Below are positions 17,769 through 23,525 of a stretch of DNA of 23,838 nt, one piece after another. Origin of the DNA: an uncultured Pseudomonadales bacterium (lineage in GTDB: Bacteria; Pseudomonadota; Gammaproteobacteria; Pseudomonadales; Cellvibrionaceae). Where the stretch lies: positions 1-23,838 of the forward strand of contig CALIUX010000197.1 of the NCBI GenBank assembly GCA_938048505.1. The letters run 5' to 3'. The number at the start of each line of letters is the position of its first letter. The first letter of the stretch is position 1. Position numbers and translations under genes: made by a program. The notes beneath the pieces were generated by a model. The model was given only the letters and a program-made list of their open reading frames with translations, had not been told where the DNA came from and did no database searches.

Positions 17769-17785
17769 CTGTCGAGGGACGACAG
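17769..17785. other. Small hairpin upstream of permease gene
   Basis: Arms CTGTCG and CGACAG with a 5-nt loop, in the 411-bp gap between the binding-protein and permease genes. No T-tract, so not an intrinsic terminator. Its function is unknown. Confidence 0.45.
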
Positions 17786-17838
17786 TAGCATGATGCCTAC
17801 GAGAACACGATGCTTTTTAGAGTCATGTTCGTTAGTCG

Positions 17839-17864
17839 GTGACCAATGCAGCCTTATTGGTCAC
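17839..17864. other. Hairpin in the gap between binding protein and permease
   Basis: Arms GTGACCAAT (17839-17847) and ATTGGTCAC (17856-17864) are perfect 9-bp inverse complements. It sits just after the terminator-like hairpin in the direction of transcription. Possibly an mRNA-processing or stability element. Confidence 0.5.
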
Positions 17865-17875
17865 AAAATGCATCA

Positions 17876-17914
17876 GCCATAAAAAAGCACTCATAAAGAG
17901 TGCTTTTTTATGGC
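17876..17914 (-). terminator. Strong hairpin after the binding-protein gene (partial terminator)
   Basis: Arms of 17 bp, perfectly complementary (GCCATAAAAAAGCACTC and its inverse), around the loop ATAAA. A run of six T follows the GC-rich core GCACTC on either strand. Placed between the periplasmic binding-protein gene and the rest of the operon, it would let only part of transcription continue and stabilise the 3' end of the binding-protein mRNA, which is the usual way such operons make excess binding protein. Confidence 0.85.
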
Positions 17915-18039
17915 TGTTTTTTAACCTTGCTTGCAAGAAAGTGCTTAACAATGTGGCAGTTGATGCAGCTGAGTTAGTAAGACCCAATCGCTCAGCTTAA
18001 GTATTAAGCTTTAACAATCTGCCACAATCGTCGTTAAGC

Positions 18040-19089
18040 TTATAGCTTGCCTTTAGCAGCCATTTCCATATAGGTTGGATCAAAGCGCAGCTTAACATTT
18101 TTAGGGTTACCAAAAACGCCGGCTGGTGTTTCGATACCAATGAACTTCTCATCAGGCGCGCCTTCACCGAGCAAGCCGTGGTCAAACGAGAACTTTGCTA
18201 CATATTCCATTGTTTTGACGAGGTCTTTACTCTTAACAAACTTAACCGCGTCTTTTGCTTTGTAGAACATTTTGGTTGAGTCGAGCTGTGACTCATAGCC
18301 TGCTAAGTCAGTACCAGACGCTTTACCCATATGTTCACGTACTTTGGCATCCTTGTTCATAGAGGCCATGATTTCATACCAAGCGCCTACTAAGGCTTTA
18401 CCAAAGTTGGGGTTCTCTTTTAATGTCTTAGTATTCACCATCAAAGTATCGATGATTTCACCTGGGATCTGTGAGCTATCGAATACTTTGTTGCTTTTTG
18501 GCATAGCCAAGATTTCAGAAACGAGAGGGTTCCAAGTCGTTACAGCAGTAACGTCTTTGGTTGTGTAGGCCGCTACTAAATCTGCATCAGAGGTATTCAC
18601 AACTTTGATGTCTTTTTCAGAAAGGCCAACGCTCTCAAGACCGCGTGCAAGTAAGTAGTGAGAAACACTCAGTTCAACCAAGTTGACCGTCTGGCCTTTG
18701 ATATCTTTCAGTTTCTTTTTATCTTTTAAGATAACGGCATCGTTACCATTAGAAAAGTCACCGACAATCAAAGCCGTTGTATCAATACCACTTGCAGATG
18801 GAATAGTCAGCGCATCCATATTGGTCATGGTGCAGCCATCAAAACCGCCGGCGGTATATTGGTTGATTGATTCGATGTAATCGTTGATTTGTACAACATC
18901 AATATCAATGCCGTAACGTTTTGCCCACTTGTCGATGATGCCGTTCGTATCACCGTACTCCCAAGGCATCCAACCAACATAAATTGACCAACAAATTTTA
19001 AACTTGTCTTTTGCTAATGCAGGTTGCGCTGCTACTGCAAGAAACAACGACATAATAATGACCGAAGACTTAAGCATTCGCTTGAACAT
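18040..19089 (-). CDS. Periplasmic substrate-binding protein of ABC importer (guanidine/urea-type)
   Basis: A 349-aa exported binding protein, first gene of the operon. The signal peptide (MFKRMLKSSVIIMSLFLAVA, then AQPALA) is cut before KDKFKICW. The mature protein begins with FKICWSIYVGWMPWEYGD and continues as a two-lobed fold of the nitrate/sulfonate/taurine (NMT1-like) group; it belongs to the subfamily usually named putative urea ABC transporter binding protein because it travels with urea carboxylase genes. In this setting the more likely ligand is guanidinium, but no ligand residues were assigned. An AAAAGGA site lies 10 nt before the ATG. A candidate sigma-54 promoter sits about 310 bp upstream and a strong hairpin follows the stop codon. 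Confidence 0.9.
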   Translation of the reverse strand: MFKRMLKSSVIIMSLFLAVAAQPALAKDKFKICWSIYVGWMPWEYGDTNGIIDKWAKRYGIDIDVVQINDYIESINQYTAGGFDGCTMTNMDALTIPSASGIDTTALIVGDFSNGNDAVILKDKKKLKDIKGQTVNLVELSVSHYLLARGLESVGLSEKDIKVVNTSDADLVAAYTTKDVTAVTTWNPLVSEILAMPKSNKVFDSSQIPGEIIDTLMVNTKTLKENPNFGKALVGAWYEIMASMNKDAKVREHMGKASGTDLAGYESQLDSTKMFYKAKDAVKFVKSKDLVKTMEYVAKFSFDHGLLGEGAPDEKFIGIETPAGVFGNPKNVKLRFDPTYMEMAAKGKL

Positions 19090-19412
19090 GGGTTTCTTAT
19101 CCTTTTAAAAAATATAATTAAAGAGGTTAGTGATTTGAGAGGTACTTTAAATTACCGTTAATTATTTTGTTGGTGCTTTTATCTCGTCGTGCAGCAATTA
19201 TGTCAAGTGATTATTTATTACAGCGCCAAAAGGAGAATAAACAAGCCGGCCCATCAAAGCTTAAAATTCAACCCGCTTATATTCATTATTACTTCTAGTG
19301 ATAGTGAATAATATGCACCCTAAATTGCTTGCATTAATGAGTATACTGGTGGCGCCAAAGAGTGCTTTTTGGTGGGTTAATTGCCTATGCGGCGCCTGAA
19401 TAATCATTCATG

Positions 19413-19430
19413 AAGCACGGCATATGCCAA
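19413..19430 (-). promoter_or_regulatory. Candidate sigma-54 promoter of the guanidine operon
   Basis: On the minus strand TTGGCAT and GTGCTT are placed so that the diagnostic GG and GC dinucleotides are exactly 10 nt apart, as in the -24/-12 elements of RpoN promoters. The predicted start is near 19403, about 310 bp before the binding-protein ATG. A possible NtrC-like half-dyad with GCACC and GGGC lies at 19515-19529, about 120 bp upstream of that start. A perfect TATAAT at 19430-19435 with TTGGCT 16 bp upstream offers an alternative sigma-70 reading. Confidence 0.5.
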
Positions 19431-19431
19431 T

Positions 19432-19460
19432 TATAAAAAAGGCTTCAAACAAGCCAAAAT
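19432..19460 (-). terminator. Terminator-like hairpin upstream of the operon promoter
   Basis: On the minus strand GGCTT and AAGCC form a 5-bp stem with a 5-nt loop followed by six T. It is short, and the same bases could instead belong to a sigma-70 promoter ending in TATAAT. If real, it would shield the operon from upstream transcription. Confidence 0.35.
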
Positions 19461-20132
19461 GCCCCGATAATGCAGTAAATGTTTACCATTTTGAGCCCTT
19501 TCTCTGCTTGCTTTGCCCTATTATGGTGCTAGATGATCGAATTCATTCCCGTTACGAAGTCTTAAGTTCGGCCTTTAGTTGATTCATCAATAAGTTATGG
19601 TGTGTGAAAAAAATAATGACTTTTTTGTGTCACACTCATTATTTCAAAAGCCCCTACTTACTGTTGAAATCAGTTCAATAATTTAACCTTTAAGTACTCA
19701 TTTTGATCTTGTTGGGTGTATTTTGATCCTTTGTGATGCGGTTATCATTTTTGCAAAGGGGCTGATTTTTTGAGCCAAAAAGACAGCCTAGGCCGGAGTT
19801 TAAAGAAAATGAGCGCGGGTGTTTTTGAGCAATTTTTCTAGTGCAATTTTTCTGGTAGTAGGGGCGAAGTTTCTATCAGTCAGTAAGGCTGGCCTTAATT
19901 AAATAGTTGGCACCGGATTGGGGGGAGACAAGTTGATGCTTAGTGTTAAATATCCACTATTTGTTAGATTTTTGATGATTGGATTGCACCAAATGCGCTT
20001 GTGTGGGTCTGCTTTGAGGTAAATTAGCAGGTGATAACCCCGCTTTTTGCCGTGCTGACGCATTACCGTCTTTATTTGACGGTGTCTGTTATCATCGGCT
20101 TTATCTCTGTATTGTGACGTGGTGTGAGTGGC
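19461..20132. other. Long gene-free region between guanidine operon and hemC
   Basis: Part of a 1.1-kb stretch without genes. It holds two overlapping hairpins at 19602-19644 (arms GTGTGA with TCACAC, and AAATAATGA with TCATTATTT) and two copies of TTTTGATC near 19700-19730. No tRNA or coding frame with a ribosome binding site was recognised. Confidence 0.4.
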
Positions 20133-20161
20133 TTGCTCTACTGTACGCCACGTTTCATATA
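20133..20161 (+). promoter_or_regulatory. Possible sigma-70 promoter of hemC
   Basis: TTGCTC (20133-20138) and CATATA (20156-20161) are 17 bp apart, 41 bp before the hemC ATG. The -10 match is only moderate. An inverted pair GTGG/CCAC flanks the region. Confidence 0.3.
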
Positions 20162-20202
20162 CCCTATCAACTTTTATTGCTTAATTATGTAAGGTTCCGT
20201 TT

Positions 20203-21141
20203 ATGACCTCGCCTCTCACCCTCCGTATTGCAACTCGAAAAAGTGCCTTAGCCCTTTGGCAAGCTGAGTATGTTAAAGCTCGCCTTGAGGGCTTGCACAG
20301 TCATATTACGGTCGAGCTAGTCCCTATGGTGAGTCGCGGAGACAAAATCCTTGATGTACCGCTTGCTAAAGTGGGGGGTAAAGGCCTATTCGTAAAAGAA
20401 CTAGAGCATGCCCTACTCAATCATGAGGCCGATATTGCCGTTCACTCGATGAAAGACGTGCCGATGGAGTTCCCTGAGGGTTTAGGGTTATCGGTTATTT
20501 GCGAGCGCGAAGACCCGCGTGATGCTTGGGTGTCAAATACCTTTGATAGCCTGGAGTCTCTACCCGAGGGCAGTATTGTTGGTACCTCAAGCTTACGCCG
20601 CCAAAGCCAACTCATGGCGCGCCGCCCCGACCTCAAAATCAAATTTCTAAGAGGCAATGTGAATACCCGCTTGGCAAAACTTGATGCGGGTGAATATGAC
20701 GGCATTATTCTGGCTGCGGCAGGTTTGATTCGACTGGAAATGCCTGATCGTATTCGCCAATTTATTTCGCCTGAAGAGAGCCTTCCGGCAGGTGGTCAAG
20801 GTGCGGTAGGTATTGAATGCCGAATGGATGATCAGCAAACAATTGATTTAATCAAACCGCTGCATCATACCGTCACGGCTGAGCAAGTTTTGGCAGAGCG
20901 TGCGCTCAACCGCCGATTAGAAGGCGGGTGCCAAGTGCCCATTGCTTGTTATGCTATTCAGAAAGACAACCAGTTATGGTTGCGTGGCTTAGTCGCTGAT
21001 CCTGATGGAAGCAAAGTCATTTATGATGAAATCACCGGCTCACCCGCCGAGGCTGAAGTCATGGGCGTTACATTGGCTGAGAGGCTTCTTGATAGCGGTG
21101 CAGATGCGATCTTGAAAGCCGTATATGCTGGAGCTAACTAG
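20203..21141 (+). CDS. hemC: Porphobilinogen deaminase (hydroxymethylbilane synthase)
   Basis: A 312-aa cytoplasmic enzyme of tetrapyrrole synthesis that joins four porphobilinogen molecules into hydroxymethylbilane. Family motifs: [13 protein letters not shown] at 8-20, HSMKDVP at 81-87 with catalytic Asp85, [11 protein letters not shown] at 127-137, RGNVNTRL at 150-157, and the cofactor attachment site LEGGCQVP at 239-246, where Cys243 carries the dipyrromethane primer. The length is normal. An AAGG site lies just before the ATG. Unlike the common gammaproteobacterial hemC-hemD-hemX-hemY order, no hemD follows; the next gene is convergent. The product feeds haem, sirohaem and cobalamin synthesis. 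Confidence 0.97.
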   Translation: MTSPLTLRIATRKSALALWQAEYVKARLEGLHSHITVELVPMVSRGDKILDVPLAKVGGKGLFVKELEHALLNHEADIAVHSMKDVPMEFPEGLGLSVICEREDPRDAWVSNTFDSLESLPEGSIVGTSSLRRQSQLMARRPDLKIKFLRGNVNTRLAKLDAGEYDGIILAAAGLIRLEMPDRIRQFISPEESLPAGGQGAVGIECRMDDQQTIDLIKPLHHTVTAEQVLAERALNRRLEGGCQVPIACYAIQKDNQLWLRGLVADPDGSKVIYDEITGSPAEAEVMGVTLAERLLDSGADAILKAVYAGAN

Positions 21142-21164
21142 CTCGGCATTAAATGAGAGTGCCT

Positions 21165-21190
21165 TACCTCATGCTTAAAAGCATGAGGTA
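21165..21190. terminator. Perfect 12-bp-arm hairpin between convergent genes
   Basis: Arms TACCTCATGCTT and AAGCATGAGGTA are exact inverse complements around AA. It lies 24 bp after hemC and 12 bp before the stop of the convergent lipoprotein gene. T-tracts are poor on both sides, so it is probably a shared 3'-end stabiliser or weak terminator. Confidence 0.65.
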
Positions 21191-21201
21191 TCTTTAGATT
21201 G

Positions 21202-21603
21202 CTATACCGCTTGGTAGCGCTCAATAAGGCATTCATACACACGCTTATTCCTATTGAGCTGTTCCAGTTGCTGATTATTTCTGTCAATTTTCTTATTCAC
21301 TGCATTCAGCTTTTTCCCTTCTACCCCGCGGCAATGCTCGCCTGCCCAAGCTGGCTCACAGGCCCAAACTGATTCTTTTGCAGCATGCAGAGCATGCTCT
21401 TCTCTTTTCTGGATATCTTCGAGTTTAGTAATAGATTGAGTAATACGCGCTAACTCTGTCTTAAAGTTCGGTACAGAGACCTCTCCTTGTATTGAAATGT
21501 CATCACAATTGATTTCAGACGTGATGATCTCGGTTTTTTTCGGTGTGTTTGCGCAGGCAGAAAAAAAAGTAGCCAATAGTAATAGAGTAAAAATTTTAAT
21601 CAT
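21202..21603 (-). CDS. Small lipoprotein with coiled-coil segment, unknown function
   Basis: A 133-aa predicted lipoprotein. The N-terminus (MIKIFTLLLLATFFSAC) has a clear lipobox with Cys17. Residues about 45-70 and 95-125 are charged and heptad-like (KTELARITQSITKLEDIQ; NKKIDRNNQQLEQLNRNK), suggesting coiled coil, and four further cysteines (about 34, 82, 90 and 124) could form disulfides in the periplasm. No family was recognised. It starts just after a tandem duplication of GTTCTACGTT (21608-21627), and no good ribosome binding site is visible there. It is convergent with hemC and follows the small basic protein gene on the same strand. Confidence 0.7.
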   Translation of the reverse strand: MIKIFTLLLLATFFSACANTPKKTEIITSEINCDDISIQGEVSVPNFKTELARITQSITKLEDIQKREEHALHAAKESVWACEPAWAGEHCRGVEGKKLNAVNKKIDRNNQQLEQLNRNKRVYECLIERYQAV

Positions 21604-21607
21604 ATTC

Positions 21608-21627
21608 GTTCTACGTTGTTCTACGTT
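21608..21627. repeat. Tandem 10-bp direct repeat upstream of small lipoprotein
   Basis: GTTCTACGTT is repeated twice, exactly and head to tail, ending 5 bp before the lipoprotein start codon, in the place where its ribosome binding site should be. Confidence 0.7.
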
Positions 21628-21731
21628 AAAGTCATCATCGGTGGCTTTGTTAGAGCGAATAAAATTCGCTTTCAGGCAAGGTAGACTGATCTTTTAGAAT
21701 TTTGTTTCTAACGTTTTTATCCCTATTTGCT

Positions 21732-21938
21732 TCATGGCGGTGATGTCCTTTCAAGCCTCCAATAATTATTGCGATTTAACGTGTATGCAAAGGGGCGACC
21801 AAGCCACTCACTCGCTTTTTGTCGAGTATCGCGTTTGGTCGCTGCGCGTTTTGCACTTTTTGATTTTTCATGTACACCGCCTTTTCTCATAATAGGGTGG
21901 TGTGCATAAGGGTTTCGTAAAGCCTGTTTTTTTCGCAT
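21732..21938 (-). CDS. Small basic protein, unknown function
   Basis: A 68-aa, strongly basic protein (MRKKQALRNPYAHH, then PIMRKGGVHEKSKSAKRAATKRD). The start is well supported by AAAGGA 7 nt before the ATG. The Lys/Arg-rich middle suggests nucleic-acid or ribosome contact. No signal peptide or membrane segment. It lies 94 bp downstream of rtcB on the same strand and may be co-transcribed. I recall similar unnamed small proteins in marine gammaproteobacteria but cannot name a family. The RNPYAHHP stretch faintly recalls the start of ArfA-type ribosome-rescue factors, but the rest does not fit. Confidence 0.6.
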   Translation of the reverse strand: MRKKQALRNPYAHHPIMRKGGVHEKSKSAKRAATKRDTRQKASEWLGRPFAYTLNRNNYWRLERTSPP

Positions 21939-22032
21939 AGTGATATCCTTTTAAAGGTAAAGTCGATATGAAGTGCCTCATTTTGAAATTGATAACCAAT
22001 ATAAATAATAAATTTTATGCGTGTATAAGAAC

Positions 22033-23241
22033 CTAACCCTTCACACAGAGAACTTGTTTTAATGTGTGTTCTATAGTGACAAGGTCTGTTTGATTTTCCA
22101 TGACCTGATCAATATCTTTGTAAGCAGCTGGGATTTCATCAATTACATGTTTGTCTTTTCGGCATTCGACACCTTGAGTTTGTGTAATCAAATCGTCTTT
22201 TCGAAATCGTCTTTTTGCTTCGGTACGGCTCATTATACGTCCTGCACCATGGGAGCAAGAGCAGAATGATTCTTCTGAACCTAAGCCGCGCACAATATAT
22301 GACTTTGTTCCCATGCTGCCAGGAATAATGCCGAGTTTACCGCGTTCAGCATTGATGGCGCCTTTGCGTGTGACATAAACTTCTTTTCCATAGTGATGTT
22401 CTTTTTCTACATAGTTGTGATGGCAATTAATGGCTTTTTTCTCAAGATTAAAATCTGGCAGATGTGGCTTAATCGCTCGCAAAACTAATTTCATCATTTC
22501 TTCGCGGTTAAGCCGTGCATATTCCTGAGCAAAATTGACTGCATCAATATAATCTAAAAAATGAGGGTTTCCCTCTTGAAAATAAGCAAGATCTTTGTCT
22601 GGTAAATTATGCATGTGCCCTTGCATATCTTTTTTAGCTTGTTGAATAAAGTAGCGCCCAATACTATTGCCAATACCTCGACTACCAGTATGCAACATCA
22701 CCCAAACCTTTTTATATTCATCAATACACACTTCAATAAAGTGATTGCCACTACCTAAGGTTGCCATCTGCTTTGCCCACATTTGGCGTGGATTTTTTTG
22801 CATTTTTAGTAATGTAGGATGCTTATCGAACAGCCTATTAACATCTGACTCTATTTTTTTACAAGCACTCTCACGGATGGATACGGTTTTATGTGCACTG
22901 AGTCCAACGGGTATGGCACGCTCAATGGCAAAACGCATATCTGTTAAGCTATCTGGCAGTTGTGCTGAGGTGAGAGAAAGCTGTACAGCCATCATTCCGC
23001 AACCAATATCAACACCCACCGCAGCAGGGATAATAGCGTTTATTGTTGGAATGACGGATCCAACAGTTGCACCAATACCAGCATGTGCATCAGGCATGGC
23101 AGCTATATGAGAATGAATGAACGGTAATTGAGAAATATTTTTTAACTGCGTTAATGCAGTGTTATCAATATTGCGCGTATAGATCTTAACTGGTTTGATC
23201 CCGTTCTTTGAATTTTTATTTAATTCCATTTTTACAGGCAT
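22033..23241 (-). CDS. rtcB: RNA-splicing ligase RtcB (3'-phosphate/5'-hydroxyl RNA ligase)
   Basis: A 402-aa GTP- and Mn-dependent ligase that joins RNA 2',3'-cyclic-phosphate or 3'-phosphate ends to 5'-hydroxyl ends, repairing cleaved tRNA and rRNA. Family features: AAVGVDIGCGM with metal Cys81, GSGNHFIEV with His167, LHTGSRGIGN with His184, INCHHNYVEKE around His274/275, GSMGTKSYIVRG, and the guanylated His331 in CSCSHGAGR. It resembles E. coli RtcB nearly end to end, including the C-terminal VKG. Start: ATG at 23241 with AGGGG 7-10 nt upstream. No rtcA or rtcR gene is adjacent. Its 280-bp leader holds a promoter, a mini-ORF and tandem terminators, which suggests attenuation instead of the sigma-54/RtcR control known in E. 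coli. Confidence 0.97.
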   Translation of the reverse strand: MPVKMELNKNSKNGIKPVKIYTRNIDNTALTQLKNISQLPFIHSHIAAMPDAHAGIGATVGSVIPTINAIIPAAVGVDIGCGMMAVQLSLTSAQLPDSLTDMRFAIERAIPVGLSAHKTVSIRESACKKIESDVNRLFDKHPTLLKMQKNPRQMWAKQMATLGSGNHFIEVCIDEYKKVWVMLHTGSRGIGNSIGRYFIQQAKKDMQGHMHNLPDKDLAYFQEGNPHFLDYIDAVNFAQEYARLNREEMMKLVLRAIKPHLPDFNLEKKAINCHHNYVEKEHHYGKEVYVTRKGAINAERGKLGIIPGSMGTKSYIVRGLGSEESFCSCSHGAGRIMSRTEAKRRFRKDDLITQTQGVECRKDKHVIDEIPAAYKDIDQVMENQTDLVTIEHTLKQVLCVKG

Positions 23242-23294
23242 GACTGGCCCCTACCAAATTTGGCATAAGTTAAATTTTATGGGGTTTCAGGCAT

Positions 23295-23330
23295 AAAAAA
23301 ACCCCAACTGGATATCCGGTCAGGGTTTTT
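23295..23330 (-). terminator. Second terminator-like hairpin in rtcB leader
   Basis: On the minus strand CCCTGACCGGAT pairs with ATCCAGTTGGGG (two wobbles, one mismatch), flanked by an A-tract and seven T. Its 3' arm GGGGTTT can alternatively pair with AAACCCC at 23281-23287 on the same transcript, so the hairpin could be remodelled. Confidence 0.75.
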
Positions 23331-23348
23331 CTGACTCAGAAAGTTATT

Positions 23349-23380
23349 AAAAAACCTTCCGAGAAAAAGAACTCGAAAGG
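23349..23380 (-). terminator. Intrinsic terminator directly after the leader ORF
   Basis: On the minus strand CCTTTCGAG (23380-23372) pairs with CTCGGAAGG (23363-23355), 9 bp with one G-U, followed by six T. It begins 2 nt after the stop codon of the 9-codon leader ORF, so a ribosome on that stop codon would cover its 5' arm. Confidence 0.85.
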
Positions 23381-23382
23381 GG

Positions 23383-23412
23383 TTAGATTTTTTGTCTCAC
23401 TGGCTTAATCAT
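23383..23412 (-). CDS. Nine-codon leader peptide ORF upstream of rtcB (putative)
   Basis: Minus-strand ORF encoding MIKPVRQKI, with a strong AAAGAGGAG ribosome binding site 9 nt before the ATG. It is enclosed between a good promoter and an intrinsic terminator, which is the layout of attenuator leader peptides. No run of one regulatory codon is present. The ribosome binding site region (23434-23424) can pair over 10 of 11 positions with the terminator 5' arm (23382-23372), giving a possible antiterminator. Translation is not shown. Confidence 0.55.
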   Translation of the reverse strand: MIKPVRQKI

Positions 23413-23442
23413 TTTTAAATACTCCTCTTTCGAATGTGAATG

Positions 23443-23466
23443 GGTAAGATTGGCGCGCATCTTACC
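23443..23466. promoter_or_regulatory. Inverted repeat covering the -10 box of the rtcB leader promoter
   Basis: Arms GGTAAGAT (23443-23450) and ATCTTACC (23459-23466) are exact inverse complements around 8 bp. One arm contains the predicted -10 box. The position fits a repressor operator; as RNA only part of it would be transcribed. Confidence 0.5.
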
Positions 23467-23486
23467 TCTGCCTTTTTATTTGTCAA
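23452..23486 (-). promoter_or_regulatory. Sigma-70 promoter for the rtcB leader transcript
   Basis: A perfect -35 TTGACA (23486-23481), a 16-bp spacer and a -10 TAAGAT (23464-23459), followed by a GC-rich discriminator GCGCGCC. A GC-rich discriminator is typical of promoters repressed by ppGpp in the stringent response. Predicted start near 23451. The gene's own promoter here means the leader is not just the 3' end of the tex mRNA. Confidence 0.7.
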
Positions 23487-23525
23487 TAAATAATTTGTGA
23501 TATTTTTTTGGGGAGATAAGCGGTA

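Noticed and set aside
19090..19440. Guanidine-I (ykkC) or second guanidine-II element upstream of the binding-protein gene
   Set aside because: I looked on the minus strand for the conserved guanidine-I core and for paired ACGR hairpins and found neither; ACGA near 19182 is not in a stem.
19432..19460. Riboswitch expression platform for the operon
   Set aside because: The hairpin is only 5 bp and lies upstream of the likely promoter. The sequence further upstream has no aptamer I could recognise, so it is listed only as a weak terminator.
19905..19923. Sigma-54-like TGGCAC on the plus strand upstream of hemC
   Set aside because: The -24 half is perfect, but the required GC at the -12 position is missing (GG instead).
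21732..21938. ArfA-type ribosome-rescue factor
   Set aside because: Only the short NP...HP stretch is reminiscent. The usual C-terminal part is absent, and the gene has no stem-loop within the coding end that would make the mRNA non-stop.
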